Shown here piece after piece: positions 51,903 to 60,663 of a DNA stretch of 64,000 nt. The translations under genes were made by a program, and so were the position numbers. The notes under the pieces were generated by a model. It was given only the letters and a program-made list of their open reading frames with translations. It ran no database searches and was not told the DNA's origin. Source of the DNA: Nostoc sp. FACHB-152 (GTDB taxonomy: Bacteria > Cyanobacteriota > Cyanobacteriia > Cyanobacteriales > Nostocaceae); assembly GCF_014697475.1 (NCBI RefSeq), contig NZ_JACJRV010000018.1, forward strand, positions 33,537 through 97,536, given 5' to 3'. Positions within the stretch are counted from its first letter, which is position 1. Each line of letters starts with the position of its first letter.

Positions 51903-53300
51903 TTACAAACCCATCACAGCACGATAATGAACTTCAATTTCCGCGACAGTTTGTGACTTACGCTGAGTATCCCACTGACTACGCTTAAATAATTCTTGTC
52001 GCAATTCATCTACATTAATTGTAGTAACTTGACCAGCAGCTACTACTTGTTTACCATTCACCCATGCACTATCAACAGTATTGGTTGGTCGTCCTAAAAC
52101 TAATAAACCGATAGGATCTGTACGAGGCAGTAATGATAAATTTGTTAGGTCATAAAGTACAAAATCGGCTTGTTTTCCAACATCTAAAGAACCAATTTTA
52201 TCTGCAATATTTAATCCTTTAGCACCACCAAAGGCTGCCATTTCTATAGCTTGTCGGGGTGTAATCCAATATTGATAATCTCGTTCTGTGGTGTTATGGA
52301 TAATCGAACCAATTTTGATAGCTTCGAGCAAATCTTGAGAATCATTACTCGAAGCACCATCACAACCAAAAGTTACATTTACTCCAGCTTGACGATATTT
52401 TAAAATTGGGGCAATGCCGCTACCTAAACGCAAGTTACTTAAAGGGTTGTGAACAACTGTAGATTGCGTTGCAGCGAGAATTTCAATATCAATATCATTT
52501 AACCAAACACAATGGGCAAGGGTAGTGCGATCGCCTAAATAGCCAATGCGTTTAAGATGTTCAACAGCACTACAACCGTACTTTTCATAGGCAAGTTTTT
52601 CTTGGGCTTTGGTTTCGAGTAAATGCGAGTGACGACATAAATTATAGCGATCGCTCATCTCAATGCAACCAGTAAATAAAGCATCGCTACACAACTGAAT
52701 TCCTGTCGGTGCAACTAAAATATTCACCCCCTCCTCTGGGCGATGAAATTGTCTCACGGCTTCTTCAATAATTGCTAGGGTGTCCGCCGTCGAGCGAAAA
52801 TAAGGTTCGTGGTTGCGTTCTGTTTCCCCAGAGGGAATACCGGCGGTGAGAGATTCATCTTGAATCAGAGGCGCAATAAAAGCCCTAATCCCGATTTCTC
52901 GGTAAGCGCGAACGGCGGTAGCAATAGTTTCTAACTCTTGTCCGGGGATTAACACCAAATGATCTACTACACTCGTACCGCCGGAAAGTAAAGTTTCTAC
53001 AGCCGTTCCTAAGGCGCTGAGGTAAACTTTTTCGGTGTCGAGGGGGGCAAAATCATACAGTTCCGCCAGCCATAATTCTAAAGGCAAAACCGACATAATT
53101 CCCCGTTGCCACATTTCCGACGAATGGGTATGGGCGTTAACAAAACCGGGTAGTAGCAGTTTGTGTTCGCCGTTAATTACTGTCCCCACAACATCCAGAT
53201 TAGGTGCAATAGCAGAGATTTTCCCCGCTACAACCTGCACATCTGTGGTGGTATAAGCATCATCGGTGGCAATTAAAACATTTTTGATCGTAAAGTTCAC
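51903..53300 (-). CDS. Amidohydrolase (ATZ/TRZ and guanine deaminase-like)
   Basis: 465 residues of the metal-dependent amidohydrolase superfamily. Metal ligands: NAHTH (HxH), RHSHLLE His, TLAHCVWL His, and the catalytic Asp in CDGASSND. The pattern, including GGTSVVDHL and the C-terminal GLNIADKIGSLDVGKQADFV, fits the ATZ/TRZ branch (chlorohydrolases, SAH deaminase, 8-oxoguanine deaminase). It is divergent from an isochorismatase-family hydrolase and a cupin, suggesting a shared pathway for an N-containing compound. Substrate unknown. Confidence 0.88.
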   Translation of the reverse strand: MNFTIKNVLIATDDAYTTTDVQVVAGKISAIAPNLDVVGTVINGEHKLLLPGFVNAHTHSSEMWQRGIMSVLPLELWLAELYDFAPLDTEKVYLSALGTAVETLLSGGTSVVDHLVLIPGQELETIATAVRAYREIGIRAFIAPLIQDESLTAGIPSGETERNHEPYFRSTADTLAIIEEAVRQFHRPEEGVNILVAPTGIQLCSDALFTGCIEMSDRYNLCRHSHLLETKAQEKLAYEKYGCSAVEHLKRIGYLGDRTTLAHCVWLNDIDIEILAATQSTVVHNPLSNLRLGSGIAPILKYRQAGVNVTFGCDGASSNDSQDLLEAIKIGSIIHNTTERDYQYWITPRQAIEMAAFGGAKGLNIADKIGSLDVGKQADFVLYDLTNLSLLPRTDPIGLLVLGRPTNTVDSAWVNGKQVVAAGQVTTINVDELRQELFKRSQWDTQRKSQTVAEIEVHYRAVMGL

Positions 53301-53382
53301 GAGTTAAACCTTGATTAAGTAATTGAACGCTCTACTACATTTCAAGTTACAAAATAAAAAAAGGTGTTGGGTATTGCAATTT

Positions 53383-54177
53383 ATGAATCAGCCTCTTCGG
53401 ACTTTGGGTATTGCGCCAAATGCTTGGATGGTAGATCATGCGATCGCAGATATTACTCGTCCTCCTAAAACCCCACAACCCGTTATCTTATCAACAGAAA
53501 CTAAAACCCTGCGCCTTGACTTGGCAAAAGCCGCTATTCTCGTCATTGATATGCAAAACGACTTTTGCCATCCGGATGGCTGGTTGGCGCATATTGGCGT
53601 GGATGTCACCCCCGCACGTAAACCCATTGAACCGTTAAATAATTTATTGCCGAAACTGCGTCATGTTAACGTGCCTGTAATTTGGATAAATTGGGGTAAT
53701 CGTCCCGACTTACTCAATATCAGTGCAGCTTCGCGTCACGTCTACAACCCCACAGGTGATGGTGTTGGCTTGGGCGACCCCTTACCTAAAAACGGTGCTA
53801 AAGTTTTAATGGCAGGTAGTTGGGCAGCTGCCGTAGTTGATGAACTACCACAGTCACCCGAAGATATCCTTGTGGACAAGTACCGCATGAGTGGCTTTTG
53901 GGACACGCCCTTAGATAGTATCCTGCGTAATTTGGGAGTGACTACAATATTTTTTGCTGGTGTGAATGCTGATCAATGTGTGTTAACTACACTGTGTGAT
54001 GCCAATTTTTTAGGATATGACTGTATTTTAATTAAAGACTGTACTGCAACAACTTCACCCGATTATTGTTGGCAAGCAACTTTATATAACGTCAAACAAT
54101 GCTTTGGTTTTGTCACCGACTCTCAATCCATTTTCACAGCTTTGAATCACCCAGAATCAACAGGAGGGGATCAATAA
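53383..54177 (+). CDS. Isochorismatase-family cysteine hydrolase
   Basis: 264 residues from the ATG at 53383; a frame start 20 codons earlier (53323) is less likely. Catalytic triad: Asp in VIDMQNDFCHPDG, Lys in VDKYRMSGF, Cys in GVNADQCVLTT with the cis-peptide region before it. The class hydrolyses amide bonds of small molecules (biuret, ureidoacrylate, nicotinamide or N-carbamoyl compounds). Immediately followed by the cupin gene (stop and start one base apart) and divergent from the amidohydrolase, supporting a catabolic set. Confidence 0.88.
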   Translation: MNQPLRTLGIAPNAWMVDHAIADITRPPKTPQPVILSTETKTLRLDLAKAAILVIDMQNDFCHPDGWLAHIGVDVTPARKPIEPLNNLLPKLRHVNVPVIWINWGNRPDLLNISAASRHVYNPTGDGVGLGDPLPKNGAKVLMAGSWAAAVVDELPQSPEDILVDKYRMSGFWDTPLDSILRNLGVTTIFFAGVNADQCVLTTLCDANFLGYDCILIKDCTATTSPDYCWQATLYNVKQCFGFVTDSQSIFTALNHPESTGGDQ

Positions 54178-54178
54178 A

Positions 54179-54634
54179 ATGCACTCTACTCGTTGCGTAA
54201 TTCCTGTTATTAAATCTCCCAAAGATTATCAAGCATACCGCATCAGTCCCCACGATACCAATCGGTTAGCAATTATCTTTGATTCAACCAACGCCAACAC
54301 TTCTTTGACTTGTTGCGTAGAAATATTTGATGTCGGTGGACAAACACCACCTAATCGCCATCAATGGGCAGTTGAATTGTTTTTTATCCTTAAAGGCGAA
54401 GGAGTTGCTATTTGTGATGGTAAGAAAGTGCCAATTAAAGCCGGAGATAGTTTATTAGTACCGCCCACAGGCACACATTTGATTAAAAATACAGGTTCTA
54501 GTCGCTTGTATACATTGACTATTATGGTTCCCAATGAGGATTTTTCTGAGTTGATTCGCAGTGGCACACCTGTAGAATTAGACGCAGAAGATATGGCAGT
54601 ATTTGGTAGGTTAGATAATTTAATGCCGTGTTGA
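54179..54634 (+). CDS. Cupin-domain protein
   Basis: 151 residues, one cupin barrel: GQTPPNRHQWAVELFFILKG has the His and Glu ligand positions of motif 1, and the second motif is PPTGTHLIKNTG. Probably binds a metal ion and acts on, or senses, the product of the upstream hydrolase. Translationally coupled to it. Confidence 0.85.
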   Translation: MHSTRCVIPVIKSPKDYQAYRISPHDTNRLAIIFDSTNANTSLTCCVEIFDVGGQTPPNRHQWAVELFFILKGEGVAICDGKKVPIKAGDSLLVPPTGTHLIKNTGSSRLYTLTIMVPNEDFSELIRSGTPVELDAEDMAVFGRLDNLMPC

Positions 54635-55169
54635 AAGAGGCTGATAACAGAAATTAGCGACTTTTGATATCCGATTTTAAATCTTGCTTTTTATTACTAA
54701 CAAACTGCTGCAATTGTCAATAAAGGTAGACGCGCACAAAATTTATATTTATTAGCGTCTATCTGTGATTGATTTTAATGAAATAAGTGCGTAGACGCTG
54801 CATCGGCTTGTCTTAGGCATTGCATATTACATAGATTCAAAACTTAATTAGACTGCCGACGCTTTTTGTATTTATAACTATTAGCGCAAGGTTTAAGCTT
54901 GCCTTGGATTTTCATTTAAACAGTACATTTTTTCAGCAAAAATCTACTGAAGCCGATATTTCAGGGCGATAACTACACCCGCCGCAGGCATCAAAAAATT
55001 TTTCGGTTTCCTGAAATTGGGAGGTTCCCTTATCTGTCTAAAGAGAGAGATTTTACATTTTTTCCTTTCTATAAGTATGAAATATGATAGTCTGAATTTC
55101 AAAAGTTTTCCAGTAAAAATGCAGTTCTAAGTAAACTAAATAGTAATTGATTTTAGGGAGTAACCACCA
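54635..55169. other. AT-rich non-coding region before the lectin-toxin gene
   Basis: No gene. Contains a GGTAGACGC ... GCGTCTATC inverted repeat near 54726 and a GCGTAGACGC motif near 54789. The AGGGAGT sequence just before 55170 is the ribosome site of the next gene. The promoter for the toxin module must lie here. Confidence 0.5.
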
Positions 55170-55886
55170 ATGAATTTTCTATTTTTAAAAAATAAAAACA
55201 ATAGATTAATATTTTTATTTGCAATAGGATTATTAACCTCACTTATTTCTCCACTTAATGCTCAAACTTCTAGTCTACGGTTGAATGATGCTAGTTATTC
55301 TCTTAGTTGTAGAAATGAAAAAATAGTACAAGGTAATCGTTTAGAAGCATTATGTCTTAATGCAACTGGTACCGTAGGTAGTACATCATCTATTCAATTA
55401 AGAGGTATTGAGAATATTAATGGTTACTTAGTACAAACACCTATTATAAATACAAGTGATTTTTACCAGTCATGTATTGGCATAACAATATTTAATGGAA
55501 CATTAAGTGCTTCTTGTAGGACAAACAACAGTTCAGTTTTTTATAGACGTAGTAGTATTAAACTGAAAGAAATCACAAATATTAATGGTAGATTAGTTTA
55601 TGAAGTAGATAAAATTTACGAGGTTACAGCTAACAATATTGTTAATCATGCTTATAATAATCATGGGAGTGAGTTTGGCAATAACATTAGTAGATCTCAG
55701 TTTAAAGTAATTGTTTTAAACATTATGAGAAATTATTCCCAAAGGAAAAAAGTTAGGTCTGGACGTGTTGCTTTTTGGTCTCAAAGATACCAAGCGGTTG
55801 CTATTATTCAACCAGTAGATAGATTAGGTTCAAGTACAGCATTTAAGCCAACACGAGGTTTTGCTTATTACACTGGTATTCAATAA
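55170..55886 (+). CDS. Secreted cyanovirin-N lectin fused to a BECR-type ribonuclease-like toxin domain
   Basis: 238 residues. Signal peptide (LIFLFAIGLLTSLISPLNAQ). Residues 36-147 form a CVNH domain: two half-repeats, each with a Cys pair (C47/C62 and C102/C116, like CV-N C8/C22 and C58/C73) and the SIQLRGIENINGYL and SSIKLKEITNINGRL signatures; it should bind mannose-type glycans. Residues 155-238 (NHAYNNHGSEFG, then RSGRVAFWSQRYQAVAIIQP, then STAFKPTRGFAYY) follow the pattern of Barnase/EndoU/Colicin-E5/RelE (BECR) nuclease toxins. H160, H165, R199 and T223 are candidate active residues. The region is AT-rich, suggesting transfer. A candidate immunity gene follows. Confidence 0.7.
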   Translation: MNFLFLKNKNNRLIFLFAIGLLTSLISPLNAQTSSLRLNDASYSLSCRNEKIVQGNRLEALCLNATGTVGSTSSIQLRGIENINGYLVQTPIINTSDFYQSCIGITIFNGTLSASCRTNNSSVFYRRSSIKLKEITNINGRLVYEVDKIYEVTANNIVNHAYNNHGSEFGNNISRSQFKVIVLNIMRNYSQRKKVRSGRVAFWSQRYQAVAIIQPVDRLGSSTAFKPTRGFAYYTGIQ

Positions 55887-56100
55887 AAATAGCTATCCCA
55901 CACTTAGGATGATAAATTAATACTAAAAACAGCTAAACTAAGGGATAGATTAATGTTTTTATCAAATAAAATTAGGGATTTATTAAAAATTTACCTTTGT
56001 TTTTATTGAATCCCTTGTTATTTAATGTTTAAGCTAACATTAAGTATTAATTTTTTCTAGCTAATCTAAACGAGACATAAAATTTCTATTTTTTGAAATT

Positions 56101-56307
56101 ATGGATATTGATAGATTTGAAAATGAATATGTTTATACTAAATTTACTCAAGATGAATTATTAATTTTAAATAATGCTTTAAATGAAATATGTAACAATT
56201 TAGATGAATCGGAATTTTCAGTAAGAATAGGAGTTGATATAGAAAAAGCTAATAAATTACTTCATGAGTTTCATCAAATTTTTAAGATGATTGATAATTT
56301 AACTTAA
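56101..56307 (+). CDS. Small acidic protein, candidate immunity protein (68 aa)
   Basis: An acidic, helical protein containing FTQDELLILNNALNEICNNL, a sequence type I know from short proteins encoded next to toxin genes. No signal peptide, so it would stay in the cytoplasm, where an immunity protein would have to neutralise the RNase. It begins 214 bp after the lectin-toxin stop in equally AT-rich DNA. Its role is inferred from position, size and charge. Confidence 0.6.
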   Translation: MDIDRFENEYVYTKFTQDELLILNNALNEICNNLDESEFSVRIGVDIEKANKLLHEFHQIFKMIDNLT

Positions 56308-56574
56308 AAATGCAATTTAATGTAAGTTCATTTTCTTCTTATTTATTTCATTACTTTTATTTTGATTTTAAAGTTTTGTATTATTGGATTGTATTTCTAA
56401 TAGATATTTTTATTTAATTTTTTTATTCCTGTGGCTAATGTACTGATTTGCTTAATATCTATTGTTTTTCACATTCATCGCTATTCTTAAGCAACAGGAT
56501 AAAAATTGTTTGACATTGTTACTACTTTTTGGCACTGTTTATCAAAGCAGTCAAAATAAATTTCTTAAAATAAA

Positions 56575-58125
56575 ATGGATGTTGCTTCTTTAGTCAACAT
56601 TTCAATTATTCTCCTGCTTCTAGCCACAGGTGTTGCTCTTATAACACGACGGCTGCGTATTCCCTACGTGACGGGTTTAGTATTAGCAGGTTTGCCAATC
56701 ACTGAGTTACTGTCTCGGCGTATTGGTTTAGATCCTTCTTTAGTTTTGAATCTTTTCCTGCCAATTTTAATATTTGATGCAGGTATTAATACAGATATTA
56801 GCCGCCTACGCAGCACATTTAAACCAATTGCTTTCTTAGCTGGGCCTGGGGCAATATGTTCTAGTGCGATTATTGCTGTGCTGTTGAAATTTTCGCTGGG
56901 ATTAGCTTGGATACCTGCTTTATTTATCGGCGTAATTCTGGCAAATACAGATACAGTTTCGATGATTGCTGTTTTTAAAGATATACCTGTACCTTCCCGA
57001 CTTTCTACTATTGTGGAAGGAGAAACTCTATTTAATGATGCAGCTGCTTTAGTTTCTTTTAACCTGATTTCGCAAATTTATTCAACAGGTTCGCTGACAG
57101 TAGTAGAGGGAATTCAACAACTATTATTTATTGCTATAGGTGGCTGTGTTGTTGGGCTAGTGTTGGGATATTTAAGCATACCTATATTTACTCGTTTAGA
57201 TGATCCCCTCAGTAGATTATTACTGACAGTTGCCGTTGCGTTAGGAACTTTTCAAGTTGGACAATTTTTAGGTGTATCTGGTGCTGTAGCTGTAGTTATC
57301 GCTGGATTACTTTTTGGTAATGTTGGTCTTTCGCGTAATACTTCCGCTTCTAATCGCATCACGTTGTTAAGTTTTTGGGAATATGCAAGTTTTACAGCTA
57401 ATACTTTTATTTTTCTGTTGATTGGTGTAGAAATAAACTTAGTAACGCTCTGGAAAGCTTTACCTGCCATTTTAATTGCAGTTTTAGCCTATCAAATCGG
57501 ACGGATTCTGACAGTATATCCATTACTCGCAGGAGTTAGTTTATTTGACCGCCCAATTCCCCTACGTTGGCAACATTTGCTGTTTTTAGGCAACATCAAA
57601 GGTTCACTTTCAATGGCTCTAGCATTAAGCTTACCTGCTACATTACCAGGAAGAGATGTTTTGATTGCAATAGTTTTTGGCAGTGTTTTAGTTTCTTTGG
57701 TGGTGCAGGGATTAAGTTTGCCTTGGATGGTAAAACGTTTAAAATTATCTAAATTTTCTGAGACACATCAACAAGTTGAACAATTGCAAGCGCAATTAAT
57801 TACCGCAAAAGCCGCACAAGATGAATTAGATAGTTTATTAAAAACTGGGGTTTTGCCAAAAGCTGTGTATGAAGAAATGCGTTCAGCTTATCAAGTACAA
57901 ATAGCTGGTGCTGAAAAAACATTACGTGAGTTTTATAATCGCCGCGCAGGTGAGTTTGAAGGTAGTGAGGCGTTGAGTAAACTTGATGCGATTCGGCGGC
58001 GGTTATTATTAGCAGAAAAAGGCGCGCTGACAGAGGCCTTGCGTAAGCGAATTCTTTCGGAAGAAATTGTGCGATCGCGCATCCAAAACATTGATGAATT
58101 GCTGCTACAACTAGACGATGATTAA
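56575..58125 (+). CDS. CPA1-family Na+/H+ antiporter
   Basis: 516 residues with about 12 membrane helices. The transport motifs are ANTDTVSMIAVF (the helix-5 acidic region) and VEGETLFNDAAALV. The soluble C-terminal 130 residues are a charged helix with coiled-coil tendency (ETHQQVEQLQAQLITAKAA and onward). Exchanges Na+ (or K+) for H+ at the plasma membrane. It lies close to the convergent DUF3124 and TrkA genes. Confidence 0.9.
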   Translation: MDVASLVNISIILLLLATGVALITRRLRIPYVTGLVLAGLPITELLSRRIGLDPSLVLNLFLPILIFDAGINTDISRLRSTFKPIAFLAGPGAICSSAIIAVLLKFSLGLAWIPALFIGVILANTDTVSMIAVFKDIPVPSRLSTIVEGETLFNDAAALVSFNLISQIYSTGSLTVVEGIQQLLFIAIGGCVVGLVLGYLSIPIFTRLDDPLSRLLLTVAVALGTFQVGQFLGVSGAVAVVIAGLLFGNVGLSRNTSASNRITLLSFWEYASFTANTFIFLLIGVEINLVTLWKALPAILIAVLAYQIGRILTVYPLLAGVSLFDRPIPLRWQHLLFLGNIKGSLSMALALSLPATLPGRDVLIAIVFGSVLVSLVVQGLSLPWMVKRLKLSKFSETHQQVEQLQAQLITAKAAQDELDSLLKTGVLPKAVYEEMRSAYQVQIAGAEKTLREFYNRRAGEFEGSEALSKLDAIRRRLLLAEKGALTEALRKRILSEEIVRSRIQNIDELLLQLDDD

Positions 58126-58172
58126 TAGTTTCTCCGGTCTATATAGCAACCATGTAGTAAATCCAAATAAAT

Positions 58173-58739
58173 CTATTGCCTATTGCCTATTGCCTGCCTC
58201 CTGCCTTCATCTTTAATAACTCTACCCGGACTGATAAAAGAAATTCCTTGTTGAAAATCAGTACCAATCATCACTGCTTCGACTATCGGCTCGGAAATTT
58301 CTTGCGCTGCTACCCACTCGACAATAAAGTTTGCACCTACGCCTCCACTAGTGTCATCTCTAGTAACAAAAAAATCAGTAGAAGCTAAAGCATCAAGTTG
58401 AGTAGGATTTTCTAAATACTGCTTAACTAATTTGCCATTTGTGTCATAGTAGCGCACAGAAGTAATGATGATTGGGCTATTTAAATCTGTGTTGCGAATA
58501 CTGAGAGTAGCAGCTAAGTAGAAAATTTCTTGCCGATTGTGATGATATATTTCCGAATAGACAGGAACATAAATAGTTTGTCCCTTTACTATCTTGAAAT
58601 TTTTATCAAGAGTTACCACCTTTGCTGATGATTTTGCTTCATTAGTATTTAATTTTGGCTGTGGCGAACTTTTTAGTGATTGGCAAGACACAAGCAAAAT
58701 CACAATAATTACTAAGTAAAAACGTCGATATAATTTCAT
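58173..58739 (-). CDS. DUF3124 lipoprotein
   Basis: 188 residues. The lipobox is LVIIVILLVSC, with lipidation at the Cys. The domain (KGQTIYVPVYSEIYHHNRQE; LAATLSIRNTDLNSPIIITS) fits DUF3124, a cyanobacterial family. It starts 5 bp after the TrkA stop, so the pair is an operon. Its stop lies in a TTGCCTA heptad array, giving the odd tail EGRRQAIGNRQ. Outer- or plasma-membrane anchored; function unknown. Confidence 0.85.
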   Translation of the reverse strand: MKLYRRFYLVIIVILLVSCQSLKSSPQPKLNTNEAKSSAKVVTLDKNFKIVKGQTIYVPVYSEIYHHNRQEIFYLAATLSIRNTDLNSPIIITSVRYYDTNGKLVKQYLENPTQLDALASTDFFVTRDDTSGGVGANFIVEWVAAQEISEPIVEAVMIGTDFQQGISFISPGRVIKDEGRRQAIGNRQ

Positions 58740-58744
58740 TAAAA

Positions 58745-59422
58745 TTATTTGCAGCCCTCGATAAAATCAATGACTTGATGTAAAGATCCTGGTTTAGTTG
58801 CAACCAACACAGTTGAATCAGGTTCTAAAACTGTACTCCCGTTAGGAATCATTAAATCTTCGTGGGGATGAGGCTGATAGCCAATAATTAGTGAACCAGT
58901 AGGAAATCGAGCATCTTGAGCAATTTCTGCAAGACTACGCCCAACCACATAGCAATTTTTAGCGATCGAAAGTTTTAAAACTTCAATCTGTCCCTGCTCA
59001 AAATGCATCATCGATTCTACTTGCGGATATTCAATAGAATTTACCATTGTGGAAACTGCTAGTTCAACGGTACTAATAACATGGTTAGCTCCCGCTAAAC
59101 GTAGTGGTTCAGCAAAATCAGAATGGCGCATTCGAGACACAATATGAGAAACACCGTAATGTTTAGCAAGTGTTACCATTGCTAAATTTAAAGCGTCACT
59201 TCTGAGAACAGCTGCTAAAGCATCGGCTTTGCGAATTCCTGCTTCTAACAAAGTTTCTGTACTCACAGCACTGCCTTCAAAAGCCATTGCTCCCACTTGT
59301 TCACGTGCATAACGGCAAGCGGTAGGATTAACATCAATAACGGCAACCGTATGCCCTAGTTCTACCAATTTTTGAGCCAAACTCAGTCCTACTAAGCCTG
59401 CTCCACCAATGAGAACGTACAT
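58745..59422 (-). CDS. TrkA-family K+ channel regulatory subunit (RCK domain)
   Basis: 225 residues: an N-terminal Rossmann fold (YVLIGGAGLVGLSLAQKL, VAVIDVNPTACRYAREQ) and a TrkA-C domain (IEVLKLSIAKNCYVVGRSL ... GSTVLEPDSTVLVATKPG). Binds NAD(H) or other nucleotides and gates a K+ transporter. No KtrB/TrkH gene is in the window; the antiporter convergent with this pair suggests a shared ionic-homeostasis cluster. Confidence 0.9.
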   Translation of the reverse strand: MYVLIGGAGLVGLSLAQKLVELGHTVAVIDVNPTACRYAREQVGAMAFEGSAVSTETLLEAGIRKADALAAVLRSDALNLAMVTLAKHYGVSHIVSRMRHSDFAEPLRLAGANHVISTVELAVSTMVNSIEYPQVESMMHFEQGQIEVLKLSIAKNCYVVGRSLAEIAQDARFPTGSLIIGYQPHPHEDLMIPNGSTVLEPDSTVLVATKPGSLHQVIDFIEGCK

Positions 59423-59648
59423 AAAATTTCCTAATGCTTAATAGCTTCTTAATTTACTTTACAGGTTAGTCAGGCAATGAAGTATGTCTAATGAAAGAGT
59501 AAATTACATGACATTAATTTAGCAATCTATTAAAAGAGTGAATTCAGCTAATAACTTATGACGAGAAAACCTCCGTCTACGGAACGATTAGCTGCTCTAT
59601 CAAATCAAGTAAAAATTAGAATGCTAAAGCTCATGGAGATGTTATTCT

Positions 59649-60095
59649 ATGAAACTAAATTATGTTACAAAACAGCTTTCTGTTATAGGACGTTGGATAG
59701 CTACAACTGTATTTTGTGTGTCTGCGATCGCTTTTGTTTGGCAAGGTGCATTTTTCTCTAACACCACAGCAATTGCTGCTCCTAGTGTAAACTTAATTGC
59801 AACTGCTGATGCAGGCGATCAAGTTAAAGGCAAAACCCGTGAAGATGCTGGACGCGCCAAGAATTTCATTCGAGATACAGCAGATAAAGTTGAAGAAGCT
59901 GCCAGAAGCAATTCCTCTAAAGTGGATCGGGCAACCGATGGTGATAATATCCTAGAACGCAGAGCAAAAGATGATGCGGCTCTAATTCACAAAAGAGCAG
60001 AAGAAGATGCGGCTCGCACTCAAAAAGCAGTAGACAATACCAAAAATGTTGTTGAACGCGCCGTTGATAGCGTTAAAGATGCTTTTGGTAAGTAG
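59649..60095 (+). CDS. Secreted or membrane-anchored LEA/CsbD-like protein (148 aa)
   Basis: A hydrophobic segment (IATTVFCVSAIAFVWQGAFF) followed by AIAAP is a likely signal peptide. The rest is a highly charged, helical, Ala/Lys/Glu/Asp repeat (DQVKGKTREDAGRAKNFIRD; RRAKDDAALIHKRAEEDAAR) like LEA or CsbD stress proteins. Probably periplasmic. A short open frame overlapping its start in another phase (59558 on) is not credible. Confidence 0.7.
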   Translation: MKLNYVTKQLSVIGRWIATTVFCVSAIAFVWQGAFFSNTTAIAAPSVNLIATADAGDQVKGKTREDAGRAKNFIRDTADKVEEAARSNSSKVDRATDGDNILERRAKDDAALIHKRAEEDAARTQKAVDNTKNVVERAVDSVKDAFGK

Positions 60096-60139
60096 ATAAT
60101 AAATACTGCTCTCACAAAAATGCATAATTATTAGCTTGT

Positions 60140-60171
60140 AGGGTGTGTTGTCGCGTAGGGCAACGCACCCT
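60140..60171. repeat. Hairpin repeat AGGGTGTGTTG...CAACGCACCCT
   Basis: Eleven-base arms (one G-T pair) around a 10-nt loop, a known Nostoc-type intergenic palindrome. Located between two convergent genes and may act as a bidirectional terminator. Confidence 0.6.
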
Positions 60172-60184
60172 TGTATTTTATAAA

Positions 60185-60541
60185 TTATTCGTCACCAGCA
60201 AATACTTGTTGAAAATTCCAACCGTTACCGATTTTTACGCCTTGAATGGGCCAGGTAGCTGAACCGTCATCAATCCCCGTATGCTTGTAAAACAGCATAT
60301 CTCCATTCGATTTGATGGCGTAGATGGCACCATGATCACCAGCAAACACTTGTTTAAAGTTCCAACCGTTACCTATTTTTACTCCTTGAATAGGCCAAGT
60401 AGGTGAGCCGTCATCACTACCAGTATGTTTGTAAAAAAGCATATCCCCATTCGATTGGATTGTGTAAATTGGGGTTGCTAGTGCAGACAATGACCACAAA
60501 CTTAAAACCACAGAGCTGGCTAATCCAACTAAAATTTTCAT
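60185..60541 (-). CDS. Secreted tachylectin-2-like protein with two repeats (118 aa)
   Basis: Signal peptide (MKILVGLASSVVLSLWSLSA) then two nearly identical units of about 47 residues: IYTIQSNGDMLFYKHTGSDD ... GNGWNFKQVFAGD and IYAIKSNGDMLFYKHTGIDD ... GNGWNFQQVFAGD. These match the blade motif of tachylectin-2, a five-bladed beta-propeller lectin that binds N-acetylglucosamine. Two blades are too few to close a propeller, so oligomerisation is likely if it is functional. Same strand as the next secreted protein gene. Confidence 0.75.
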   Translation of the reverse strand: MKILVGLASSVVLSLWSLSALATPIYTIQSNGDMLFYKHTGSDDGSPTWPIQGVKIGNGWNFKQVFAGDHGAIYAIKSNGDMLFYKHTGIDDGSATWPIQGVKIGNGWNFQQVFAGDE

Positions 60542-60663
60542 TATCTTTCATCCTTTTTAAAATTTTAAAAGTACTTAAAAATGTCCAATTATTTAATGTA
60601 TTAATCATCTACAAATGCGAATCGCAATGGTATTACCCCAAAGGCGATCGCACCAGCAACTAA

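Noticed and set aside
59558..59761. Open frame overlapping the start of the LEA-like gene
   Set aside because: More than half lies in another phase of the real gene, giving a Cys-rich artefact; no supporting ribosome site.
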